Source: Euwallacea fornicatus
Taxonomy: Eukaryota > Arthropoda > Insecta > Coleoptera > Curculionidae
Reading direction: 5' to 3'
NCBI RefSeq assembly: GCF_040115645.1
Contig: NW_027096037.1
Coordinates: 310,001-374,000 of the forward strand
DNA: 64,000 nucleotides
In this document: in pieces, positions 36,516-49,430 of the stretch
Position numbering within the stretch: position 1 is the first letter of the stretch
Layout of the letters: each line of letters opens with the position of its first letter
The notes under the pieces: model-generated
The model's input: the letters and a program-made list of their open reading frames with translations, nothing else
Told to the model about the DNA's origin: nothing
Databases searched by the model: none
Program-made: the position numbers and the translations under genes

Positions 36516-38615
36516 AGGCCTTTAAGATTCACAACACATCAACTTTGCATCTAGTTGAATTTCCAAGAAAAATAGTACTTTGTGTACTCGAACACACAAC
36601 TTTTGGGACTTTTCAAATACTGAAACTCCATAACTACGGAAAATGAGGACCAAATTCCTTAAACAAAGTGTCAAATTAATCAGCACTACGAGGCCTTTAA
36701 GATTCACAACACATCAAATTTGCATCTGGTTGAATTTCCAAGAAAAATAGTACTTTGTGTACTCGAACACACAACTTTTATGACTTTTCAAATACTGAAA
36801 CTCGATAACTACGGAAAATGAGGACCAAATTCCTTAAACAAAGTGTCAAATTAATCAGCACTACGAGGCCTTTAAGATTCACAACACATCAAATTTGCAT
36901 CTAGTTGTATTTCCAAGAAAAATAGTACTTTGTGTACTCGAACACACAACTTTTGGGACTTTTCAAATACTGAAACTCCATAACTACGGAAAATGAGGAC
37001 CAAATTCCTTAAACAAAGTGTCAAATTAATCAGCACTACGAGGCCTTTAAGATTCACAACACATCAAATTTGCATCTGGTTGAATTTCCAAGAAAAATAG
37101 TACTTTGTGTACTCGAACACACAACTTTAATGACTTTTCAAATACTGAAACTCGATAACTACGGAAAATGAGGACCAAATTCCTTAAACAAAGTGTCAAA
37201 TTAATCAGCACTACGAGGCCTTTAAGATTCACAACACATCAAATTTGCATCTGGTTGAATTTCCAAGAAAAATAGTACTTTGTGTACTCGAACACACAAC
37301 TTTTGGGACTTTTCAAATACTGAAACTCCATAACTACGGAAAATGAGGACCAAATTCCTTAAACAAAGTGTCAAATTAATCAGCACTACGAGGCCTTTAA
37401 GATTCACAACACATCAAATTTGCATCTGGTTGAATTTCCAAGAAAAATAGTACTTTGTGTACTCGAACACACAACTTTTATGACTTTTCAAATACTGAAA
37501 CTCGATAACTACGGAAAATGAGGACCAAATTCCTTAAACAAAGTGTCAAATTAATCAGCACTACGAGGCCTTTAAGATTCACAACACATCAACTTTGCAT
37601 CTAGTTGAATTTCCAAGAAAATTAGTACTTTGTGTACTCGAACACACAACTTTTATGACTTTTCAAACTCTGAAACTCGATAACTACGGAAAATGAGTAC
37701 CAAATTCCTTAAACAAAGTGTGAAATTAATCAGCACTACGAGGCCTTTAAGATTCACAACACATCAACTTTGCATCTAGTTGAATTTCCTAGAAATACAG
37801 TACTTTGTGTACTCGAACACACAACTTTTGGGACTTTTCAAACTCTGAAACACGATAACTACGGAAAATGAGGACCAAATTCCTTAAACAAAGTGTCAAA
37901 TTAATCAGCACTACGAGGCCTTTAAGATTCACAACACATCAAATTTGCATCTGGTTGAATTTCCAAGAAAAATAGTACTTTGTGTACTCGAACACACAAC
38001 TTTTATGACTTTTCAAATACTGAAACTCGATAACTACGGAAAATGAGGACCAAATTCCTTAAACAAAGTGTCAAATTAATCAGCACTACGAGGCCTTTAA
38101 GATTCACAACACATCAAATTTGCATCTAGTTGAATTTCCAAGAAAAATAGTACTTTGTGTACTCGAACACACAACTTTTGGGACTTTTCAAATACTGAAA
38201 CTCCATAACTACGGAAAATGAGGACCAAATTCCTTAAACAAAGTGTCAAATTAATCAGCACTACGAGGCCTTTAAGATTCACAACACATCAAATTTGCAT
38301 CTGGTTGAATTTCCAAGAAAAATAGTACTTTGTGTACTCGAACACACAACTTTTATGACTTTTCAAATACTGAAACTCGATAACTACGGAAAATGAGGAC
38401 CAAATTCCTTAAACAAAGTGTCAAATTAATCAGCACTACGAGGCCTTTAAGATTCACAACACATCAACTTTGCATCTAGTTGAATTTCCAAGAAAATTAG
38501 TACTTTGTGTACTCGAACACACAACTTTTATGACTTTTCAAACTCTGAAACTCGATAACTACGGAAAATGAGTACCAAATTCCTTAAACAAAGTGTGAAA
38601 TTAATCAGCACTACG
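36516..38615 (+). repeat. 12-unit higher-order block, copy 1 (2,100 bp)
   Basis: Twelve 175-bp units. Markers: CTCCATAAC (36516, 36866, 37216, 38091), CTAGTTGTATTT (36866), ACTTTAATGAC (37041), TGTGAAATT (ends of 37566 and 38441) and a Zc unit (37741). Alternating CTCCAT/GGGAC and CTCGAT/ATGAC units give a 350-bp dimer rhythm. Confidence 0.92.
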
Positions 38616-41600
38616 AGGCCTTTAAGATTCACAACACATCAACTTTGCATCTAGTTGAATTTCCAAGAAAAATAGTACTTTGTGTACTCGAACACACAAC
38701 TTTTGGGACTTTTCAAATACTGAAACTCCATAACTACGGAAAATGAGGACCAAATTCCTTAAACAAAGTGTCAAATTAATCAGCACTACGAGGCCTTTAA
38801 GATTCACAACACATCAAATTTGCATCTGGTTGAATTTCCAAGAAAAATAGTACTTTGTGTACTCGAACACACAACTTTTATGACTTTTCAAATACTGAAA
38901 CTCGATAACTACGGAAAATGAGGACCAAATTCCTTAAACAAAGTGTCAAATTAATCAGCACTACGAGGCCTTTAAGATTCACAACACATCAAATTTGCAT
39001 CTAGTTGTATTTCCAAGAAAAATAGTACTTTGTGTACTCGAACACACAACTTTTGGGACTTTTCAAATACTGAAACTCCATAACTACGGAAAATGAGGAC
39101 CAAATTCCTTAAACAAAGTGTCAAATTAATCAGCACTACGAGGCCTTTAAGATTCACAACACATCAAATTTGCATCTGGTTGAATTTCCAAGAAAAATAG
39201 TACTTTGTGTACTCGAACACACAACTTTAATGACTTTTCAAATACTGAAACTCGATAACTACGGAAAATGAGGACCAAATTCCTTAAACAAAGTGTCAAA
39301 TTAATCAGCACTACGAGGCCTTTAAGATTCACAACACATCAAATTTGCATCTGGTTGAATTTCCAAGAAAAATAGTACTTTGTGTACTCGAACACACAAC
39401 TTTTGGGACTTTTCAAATACTGAAACTCCATAACTACGGAAAATGAGGACCAAATTCCTTAAACAAAGTGTCAAATTAATCAGCACTACGAGGCCTTTAA
39501 GATTCACAACACATCAAATTTGCATCTGGTTGAATTTCCAAGAAAAATAGTACTTTGTGTACTCGAACACACAACTTTTATGACTTTTCAAATACTGAAA
39601 CTCGATAACTACGGAAAATGAGGACCAAATTCCTTAAACAAAGTGTCAAATTAATCAGCACTACGAGGCCTTTAAGATTCACAACACATCAACTTTGCAT
39701 CTAGTTGAATTTCCAAGAAAATTAGTACTTTGTGTACTCGAACACACAACTTTTATGACTTTTCAAACTCTGAAACTCGATAACTACGGAAAATGAGTAC
39801 CAAATTCCTTAAACAAAGTGTGAAATTAATCAGCACTACGAGGCCTTTAAGATTCACAACACATCAACTTTGCATCTAGTTGAATTTCCTAGAAATACAG
39901 TACTTTGTGTACTCGAACACACAACTTTTGGGACTTTTCAAACTCTGAAACACGATAACTACGGAAAATGAGGACCAAATTCCTTAAACAAAGTGTCAAA
40001 TTAATCAGCACTACGAGGCCTTTAAGATTCACAACTCATCATCTTTGCATCTAGTTGAGTTTCCAAGAAAAATAGTACTTTGAGTACTCGAACCCATAAC
40101 TTTTATGACTTTTCAAACTCTGAAACTCGATAACTACGGACAATTAGTACCAAATTCCTTAAACAATGTGTCAAATTAATCAGCAATACGAGGCCTTTAA
40201 GATTCACAACACATCAAATTTGCATCTAGTTGAATTTCCAAGAAAAATAGTACTTTGTGTACTCGAACACACAACTTTTGGGGCTTTTCAAATACTGAAA
40301 CTCGATAACTACGGACAATTAGTACCAAATTCCTTAAACAATGTGTCAAATTAATGAGCTCTTCGAGGCCTTTAAAATGTCACAACACATCATCTTTGCA
40401 TCTAGTTGAGTTTCCAAGAAAATTAGTACTTTGTGTACTCGAACACACAACTTTTATGACTTTTCAAACTCTGAAACTCGATAACTACGGAAAATGAGTA
40501 CCAAATTCCTTAAACAAAGTGTGAAATTAATCAGCACTACGAGGCCTTTAAGATTCACAACACATCAACTTTGCATCTAGTTGAATTTCCTAGAAATACA
40601 GTACTTTGTGTACTCGAACACACAACTTTTGGGACTTTTCAAACTCTGAAACACGATAACTACGGAAAATGAGGACCAAATTCCTTAAACAAAGTGTCAA
40701 ATTAATCAGCACTACGAGGCCTTTAAGATTCACAACTCATCATCTTTGCATCTAGTTGAGTTTCCAAGAAAAATAGTACTTTGAGTACTCGAACCCATAA
40801 CTTTTATGACTTTTCAAACTCTGAAACTCGATAACTACGGACAATTAGTACCAAATTCCTTAAACAATGTGTCAAATTAATCAGCACTACGAGGCCTTTA
40901 AGATTCACAACACATCAAATTTGCATCTAGTTGAATTTCCAAGAAAAATAGTACTTTGAGTACTCGAACTCACAACTTTTGGGGCTTTTCAAATACTGAA
41001 ACTCGATAACTACGGAAAATGAGTACCAAATTCCTTAATCAAAGTGTCAAATTAATCAGCACTACGAGGCCTTTAAGATTCACAACACATCAAATTTGCA
41101 TCTGGTTGAATTTCCAAGAAAAATAGTACTTTGTGTACTCGAACACACAACTTTTGGGGCTTTTCAAATACTGAAACTCGATAACTACGGACAATTAGTA
41201 CCAAATTCCTTAAACAAAGTGTCAAATTAATCAGCTCTACGAGGCCTTTAAGATTCACAACACATCTACTTTGCATCTAGTTGAATTTCCAAGAAAAATA
41301 GTACTTTGTGTACTCGAACCCACAACTTTTATGACTTTTCAAACTCTGAAACTCGATAACTACGGACAATTAGTACCAAATTCCTTAAACAAAGTGTCAA
41401 ATTAATCAGCTCTACGAGGCCTTTAAGATTCACAACACATCAACTTTGCATCTAGTTGAATTTCCAAGAAAAATAGTACTTTGTGTACTCGAACACACAA
41501 CTTTTGGGACTTTTCAAATACTGAAACTCGATAACTACGGAAAATGAGTATCAAATTCCTTAAACAAAGTGTCAAATTAATCAGCTCTTCGAGGCCTTTA

Positions 41601-41640
41601 AGATTCACAACACATCAACTTTGCATCTAGTTGAATTTCC
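38266..41640 (+). repeat. ~3.4-kb block, copy A
   Basis: Corresponds to 41943-45142. Offset is 3,677 bp up to about 39490 and 3,502 bp from 40016, because copy B lacks one unit. The end is sharp: CCTAG at 41640-41643 against CCAAG at 45142. It includes an internal 4-unit repeat (39666-40190 resembling 40366-40890) that combines a TGTGAAATT unit, a Zc unit and a CCCATAAC unit. The unit at 40366 is a 176-bp hybrid with GAGTTTCC and AAATTAG. Confidence 0.88.
38616..40015 (+). repeat. 12-unit higher-order block, copy 2 (first 8 units)
   Basis: Matches 36516-37915 at exactly 2,100 bp offset through the Zc unit at 39841, including CTAGTTGTATTT and ACTTTAATGAC. At 40016 the order switches to a GAGTTTCC/CCCATAAC unit. 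Confidence 0.92.
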
Positions 41641-41942
41641 TAGAAATACAGTACTTTGTGTACTCGAACACACAACTTTTGGGACTTTTCAAACTCTGAA
41701 ACACGATAACTACGGAAAATGAGGACCAAATTCCTTAAACAAAGTGTCAAATTAATCAGCTCTTCGAGGCCTTTAAAATGTCACAACACATCATCTTTGC
41801 ATCTTGATGAATTTCCAAGAAAAATAGTACTTTGTGTACTCGAACACACAACTTTTATGACTTTTCAAATACTGAAACTCGATAACTACGGAAAATGAGG
41901 ACCAAATTCCTTAAACAAAGTGTCAAATTAATCAGCACTACG

Positions 41943-44900
41943 AGGCCTTTAAGATTCACAACACATCAAATTTGCATCTGGTTGAATTTCCAAGAAAAAT
42001 AGTACTTTGTGTACTCGAACACACAACTTTTATGACTTTTCAAATACTGAAACTCGATAACTACGGAAAATGAGGACCAAATTCCTTAAACAAAGTGTCA
42101 AATTAATCAGCACTACGAGGCCTTTAAGATTCACAACACATCAACTTTGCATCTAGTTGAATTTCCAAGAAAATTAGTACTTTGTGTACTCGAACACACA
42201 ACTTTTATGACTTTTCAAACTCTGAAACTCGATAACTACGGAAAATGAGTACCAAATTCCTTAAACAAAGTGTGAAATTAATCAGCACTACGAGGCCTTT
42301 AAGATTCACAACACATCAACTTTGCATCTAGTTGAATTTCCAAGAAAAATAGTACTTTGTGTACTCGAACACACAACTTTTGGGACTTTTCAAATACTGA
42401 AACTCCATAACTACGGAAAATGAGGACCAAATTCCTTAAACAAAGTGTCAAATTAATCAGCACTACGAGGCCTTTAAGATTCACAACACATCAAATTTGC
42501 ATCTGGTTGAATTTCCAAGAAAAATAGTACTTTGTGTACTCGAACACACAACTTTTATGACTTTTCAAATACTGAAACTCGATAACTACGGAAAATGAGG
42601 ACCAAATTCCTTAAACAAAGTGTCAAATTAATCAGCACTACGAGGCCTTTAAGATTCACAACACATCAAATTTGCATCTAGTTGTATTTCCAAGAAAAAT
42701 AGTACTTTGTGTACTCGAACACACAACTTTTGGGACTTTTCAAATACTGAAACTCCATAACTACGGAAAATGAGGACCAAATTCCTTAAACAAAGTGTCA
42801 AATTAATCAGCACTACGAGGCCTTTAAGATTCACAACACATCAAATTTGCATCTGGTTGAATTTCCAAGAAAAATAGTACTTTGTGTACTCGAACACACA
42901 ACTTTAATGACTTTTCAAATACTGAAACTCGATAACTACGGAAAATGAGGACCAAATTCCTTAAACAAAGTGTCAAATTAATCAGCACCACGAGGCCTTT
43001 AAGATTCACAACACATCAAATTTGCATCTGGTTTAATTTCCAAGAAAAATAGTACTTTGTGTACTCGAACACACAACTTTTATGACTTTTCAAATACTGA
43101 AACTCGATAACTACGGAAAATGAGGACCAAATTCCTTAAACAAAGTGTCAAATTAATCAGCACTACGAGGCCTTTAAGATTCACAACACATCAACTTTGC
43201 ATCTAGTTGAATTTCCAAGAAAATTAGTACTTTGTGTACTCGAACACACAACTTTTATGACTTTTCAAACTCTGAAACTCGATAACTACGGAAAATGAGT
43301 ACCAAATTCCTTAAACAAAGTGTGAAAGTAATCAGCACTACGAGGCCTTTAAGATTCACAACACATCAACTTTGCATCTAGTTGAATTTCCTAGAAATAC
43401 AGTACTTTGTGTACTCGAACACACAACTTTTGGGACTTTTCAAACTCTGAAACACGATAACTACGGAAAATGAGGACCAAATTCCTTAAACAAAGTGTCA
43501 AATTAATCAGCACTACGAGGCCTTTAAGATTCACAACTCATCATCTTTGCATCTAGTTGAGTTTCCAAGAAAAATAGTACTTTGAGTACTCGAACCCATA
43601 ACTTTTATGACTTTTCAAACTCTGAAACTCGATAACTACGGACAATTAGTACCAAATTCCTTAAACAATGTGTCAAATTAATCAGCACTACGAGGCCTTT
43701 AAGATTCACAACACATCAAATTTGCATCTAGTTGAATTTCCAAGAAAAATAGTACTTTGTGTACTCGAACACACAACTTTTGGGGCTTTTCAAATACTGA
43801 AACTCGATAACTACGGACAATTAGTACCAAATTCCTTAAACAATGTGTCAAATTAATCAGCTCTTCGAGGCCTTTAAAATGTCACAACACATCATCTTTG
43901 CATCTAGTTGAGTTTCCAAGAAAATTAGTACTTTGTGTACTCGAACACACAACTTTTATGACTTTTCAAACTCTGAAACTCGATAACTACGGAAAATGAG
44001 TACCAAATTCCTTAAACAAAGTGTGAAATTAATCAGCACTACGAGGCCTTTAAGATTCACAACACATCAACTTTGCATCTAGTTGAATTTCCTAGAAATA
44101 CAGTACTTTGTGTACTCGAACACACAACTTTTGGGACTTTTCAAACTCTGAAACACGATAACTACGGAAAATGAGGACCAAATTCCTTAAACAAAGTGTC
44201 AAATTAATCAGCACTACGAGGCCTTTAAGATTCACAACTCATCATCTTTGCATCTAGTTGAGTTTCCAAGAAAAATAGTACTTTGAGTACTCGAACCCAT
44301 AACTTTTATGACTTTTCAAACTCTGAAACTCGATAACTACGGACAATTAGTACCAAATTCCTTAAACAATGTGTCAAATTAATCAGCACTACGAGGCCTT
44401 TAAGATTCACAACACATCAAATTTGCATCTAGTTGAATTTCCAAGAAAAATAGTACTTTGAGTACTCGAACTCACAACTTTTGGGGCTTTTCAAATACTG
44501 AAACTCGATAACTACGGAAAATGAGTACCAAATTCCTTAATCAAAGTGTCAAATTAATCAGCACTACGAGGCCTTTAAGATTCACAACACATCAAATTTG
44601 CATCTGGTTGAATTTCCAAGAAAAATAGTACTTTGTGTACTCGAACACACAACTTTTGGGGCTTTTCAAATACTGAAACTCGATAACTACGGACAATTAG
44701 TACCAAATTCCTTAAACAAAGTGTCAAATTAATCAGCTCTACGAGGCCTTTAAGATTCACAACACATCAACTTTGCATCTAGTTGAATTTCCAAGAAAAA
44801 TAGTACTTTGTGTACTCGAACCCACAACTTTTATGACTTTTCAAACTCTGAAACTCGATAACTACGGACAATTAGTACCAAATTCCTTAAACAAAGTGTC

Positions 44901-45142
44901 AAATTAATCAGCTCTACGAGGCCTTTAAGATTCACAACACATCAACTTTGCATCTAGTTGAATTTCCAAGAAAAATAGTACTTTGTGTACTCGAACACAC
45001 AACTTTTGGGACTTTTCAAATACTGAAACTCGATAACTACGGAAAATGAGTATCAAATTCCTTAAACAAAGTGTCAAATTAATCAGCTCTTCGAGGCCTT
45101 TAAGATTCACAACACATCAACTTTGCATCTAGTTGAATTTCC
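41943..45142 (+). repeat. ~3.2-kb block, copy B
   Basis: Second copy of 38266-41640. Private changes include CACCACG (near 42989), CTGGTTTAATTT (near 43030) and TGTGAAAGT (near 43326). One CTGGTTG unit is lost between the ACTTTAATGAC unit (42818) and the AAATTAG unit (43168); the surviving unit combines parts of both. Confidence 0.88.
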
Positions 45143-48100
45143 AAGAAAAATAGTACTTTGTGTACTCGAACACACAACTTTTGGGACTTTTCAAATACTG
45201 AAACTCGATAACTACGGAAAATGAGGACCAAATTCCTTAAACAAAGTGTCAAATTAATCAGCACTACGAGGCCTTTAAGATTCACAACACATCAACTTTG
45301 CATCTAGTTGAATTTCCAAGAAAAATAGTACTTTGTGTACTCGAACACACAACTTTTGGGGCTTTTCAAATACTGAAACTCGATAACTACGGACAATTAG
45401 TACCAAATTCCTTAAACAATGTGTCAAATTAATCAGCACTACGAGGCCTTTAAGATTCACAACACATCAACTTTGCATCTAGTTGAATTTCCTAGAAATA
45501 CAGTACTTTGTGTACTCGAACACACAACTTTTGGGACTTTTCAAACTCTGAAACACGATAACTACGGAAAATGAGGACCAAATTCCTTAAACAAAGTGTC
45601 AAATTAATCAGCTCTTCGAGGCCTTTAAAATGTCACAACACATCATCTTTGCATCTTGATGAATTTCCAAGAAAAATAGTACTTTGTGTACTCGAACACA
45701 CAAATTTTGGGACTTTTCAAATACTGAAACTCGATAACTACGGAAAATGAGGACCAAATTCCTTAAACAAAGTGTCAAATTAATCAGCACTACGAGGCCT
45801 TTAAGATTCACAACACATCAACTTTGCATCTAGTTGAATTTCCTAGAAATACAGTACTTTGTGTACTCGAACACACAAATTTTGGGACTTTTCAAATACT
45901 GAAACTCGATAACTACGGAAAATGAGGACCAAATTCCTTAAACAAAGTGTCAAATTAATCAGCACTACGAAGCCTTTAAGATTCACAACACATCAAATTT
46001 GCATCTAGTTGAATTTCCAAGAAAAATAGTACTTTGTGTACTCGAACACACAACTTTTGGGGCTTTTCAAATACTGAAACTCGATAACTACGGACAATTA
46101 GTACCAAATTCCTTAAACAATGTGTCAAATTAATCAGCACTACGAGGCCTTTAAGATTCACAACACATCAAATTTGCATCTAGTTGAATTTCCAAAAAAA
46201 TAGTACTTTGTGTACTCGAACACACAACTTTTGGGGCTTTTCAAATACTGAAACTCGATAACTACGGACAATTAGTACCAAATTCCTTAAACAATGTGTC
46301 AAATTAATCAGCACTACGAGGCCTTTAAGATTCACAACACATCAAATTTGCATCTAGTTGAATTTCCAAGAAAAATAGTACTTTGTGTACTCGAACTCAC
46401 AACTTTTGGGGCTTTTCAAATACTGAAACTCGATAACTACGGAAAATGAGGACCAAATAACTTAAACAATGTGTCAAATTAATCAGCTCTGCGAGGCCTT
46501 TAAGATTCACAACACATCAACTTTGCATCTAGTTGAATTTCCAAGAAAATTAGTACTTTGTGTACTCGAACACACCACTTTTATGACTTTTCAAACTCTG
46601 AAACTCGATAACTACGGAAAATGAGTACCAAATTCCTTAAACAAAGTGTCAAATTAATCAGCACTACGAGGCCTTTAAAATGTCACAATACATCAAATTT
46701 GCATCTGGTTGAATTTCCAAGAAAAATAGTACTTTGTGTACTCGAACTCACAACTTTTGGGGCTTTTCAAATACTGAAACTCGATAACTACGGAAAATGA
46801 GGACCAAATAACTTAAACAATGTGTCAAATTAATCAGCTCTGCGAGGCCTTTAAAATGTCACAATACATCATCTTTGCATCTAGTTGAATTTCCAAGAAA
46901 AATAGTACTTTGTGTACTCGAACCCACAACTTTTGGGACTTTTCAAATACTGAAACTCGATAACTACGGAAAATGAGGACCAAATTCCTTAAACAAAGTG
47001 TCAAATTAATCAGCTCTTCGAGGCCTTTAAGATTCACAACACATCAACTTTGCATCTAGTTGAATTTCCTAGAAATACAGTACTTTGTGTACTCGAACAC
47101 ACAACTTTTGGGACTTTTCAAACTCTGAAACACGATAACTACGGAAAATGAGGACCAAATTCCTTAAACAAAGTGTCAAATTAATCAGCTCTTCGAGGCC
47201 TTTAAAATGTCACAACACATCATCTTTGCATCTTGATGAATTTCTAAGAAAAATAGTACTTTGTGTACTCGAACACACAAATTTTGGGACTTTTCAAATA
47301 CTGAAACTCGATAACTACGGAAAATGAGGACCAAATTCCTTAAACAAAGTGTCAAATTAATCAGCACTACGAGGCCTTTAAGATTCACAACACATCAAAT
47401 TTGCATCTGGTTGAATTTCCAAGAAAAATAGTACTTTGTGTACTCGAACACACAACTTTTGGGGCTTTTCAAATACTGAAACTCGATAACTACGGACAAT
47501 TAGTACCAAATTCCTTAAACAATGTGTCAAATTAATCAGCACTACGAGGCCTTTAAGATTCACAACACATCAAATTTGCATCTAGTTGAATTTCCAAGAA
47601 AAATAGTACTTTGTGTACTCGAACACACAACTTTTGGGGCTTTTCAAATACTGAAACTCGATAACTACGGACAATTAGTACCAAATTCCTTAAACAATGT
47701 GTCAAATTAATCAGCACTACGAGGCCTTTAAGATTCACAACACATCAAATTTGCATCTAGTTGAATTTCCAAGAAAAATAGTACTTTGAGTACTCGAACT
47801 CACAACTTTTGGGGCTTTTCAAATACTGAAACTCGATAACTACGGAAAATGAGTACCAAATTCCTTAATCAAAGTGTCAAATTAATCAGCACTACGAGGC
47901 CTTTAAGATTCACAACACATCAAATTTGCATCTAGTTGAATTTCCAAGAAAAATAGTACTTTGTGTACTCGAACCCACAACTTTTATGACTTTTCAAACT
48001 CTGAAACTCGATAACTACGGACAATTAGTACCGAATTCCTTAAACAAAGTGTCAAATTAATCAGCTCTACGAGGCCTTTAAGATTCACAACACATCAACT

Positions 48101-48597
48101 TTGCATCTAGTTGAATTTCCAAGAAAAATAGTACTTTGTGTACTCGAACACACAACTTTTGGGACTTTTCAAATACTGAAACTCCATAACTACGGAAAAT
48201 GAGGACCAAATTCCTTAAACAAAGTGTCAAATTAATCAGCACTACGAGGCCTTTAAGATTCACAACACATCAAATTTGCATCTGGTTGAATTTCCAAGAA
48301 AAATAGTACTTTGTGTACTCGAACACACAACTTTTATGACTTTTCAAATACTGAAACTCGATAACTACGGAAAATGAGGACCAAATTCCTTAAACAAAGT
48401 GTCAAATTAATCAGCTCTTCGAGGCCTTTAAAATGTCACAACACATCATCTTTGCATCTTGATGAATTTCCAAGAAAAATAGTACTTTGTGTACTCGAAC
48501 ACACAACTTTTGGGACTTTTCAAATACTGAAACTCGATAACTACGGAAAATGAGTACCAAATTCCTTAAACAAAGTGTCAAATTAATCAGCACTACG
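45143..48597 (+). repeat. Mosaic of blocks from 26-36 kb
   Basis: Runs C, GGGGC/ACAATTAG, Zc, X-like (AAATTTTGGGAC), CCTAGAAATACAG and GAAGCC units as near 28633-29500, then an A7 unit (46192), the CCAAATAACTT/CTCTGCG marker twice, ACACCAC, another Zc and GAGTACTC units. A private change makes GAATTC at 48033. An X unit lies near 48422. Confidence 0.82.
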
Positions 48598-49430
48598 AGG
48601 CCTTTAAGATTCACAACACATCAACTTTGCATCTAGTTGAATTTCCAAGAAAATTAGTACTTTGTGTACTCGAACACACAACTTTTGGGGCTTTTCAAAT
48701 ACTGAAACTCGATAACTACGGACAATTAGTACCAAATTCCTTAAACAATGTGTCAAATTAATCAGCTATACGAGGCCTTTAAGATTCACAACTCATCATC
48801 TTTGCATCTAGTTGAGTTTCCAAGAAAAATAGTACTTTGTGTACTCGAACACACAACTTTTGGGACTTTTCAAATACTGAAACTCGATAACTACGGAAAA
48901 TGAGTATCAAATTCCTTAAACAAAGTGTCAAATTAATCAGCTCTTCGAGGCCTTTAAGATTCACAACACATCATCTTTGCATCTAGTTGAATTTCCAAGA
49001 AAATTAGTACTTTGTGTACTCGAACACACAACTTTTATGACTTTTCAAACTCTGAAACTCGATAACTACGGAAAATGAGTACCAAATTCCTTAAACAAAG
49101 TGTCAAATTAATCAGCTCTTCGAGGCCTTTAAAATGTCACAACACATCAACTTTGCATCTAGTTGAATTTCCAAGAAAAATAGTACTTTGTGTACTCGAA
49201 CCCACAACTTTTATGACTTTTCAAACTCTGAAACTCGATAACTACGGACAATTAGTACCAAATTCCTTAAACAAAGTGTCAAATTAATCAGCTCTACGAG
49301 GCCTTTAAGATTCACAACACATCAACTTTGCATCTAGTTGAATTTCCAAGAAAAATAGTACTTTGTGTACTCGAACACACAACTTTTGGGACTTTTCAAA
49401 TACTGAAACTCGATAACTACGGAAAATGAG
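48556..49430 (+). repeat. Second copy of the 575-1449 segment
   Basis: Five-unit block nearly identical to 575-1449 at 47,981 bp offset. It continues downstream into C-type units with AAATTAG, as the left edge of the window does upstream of its copy. Confidence 0.85.
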
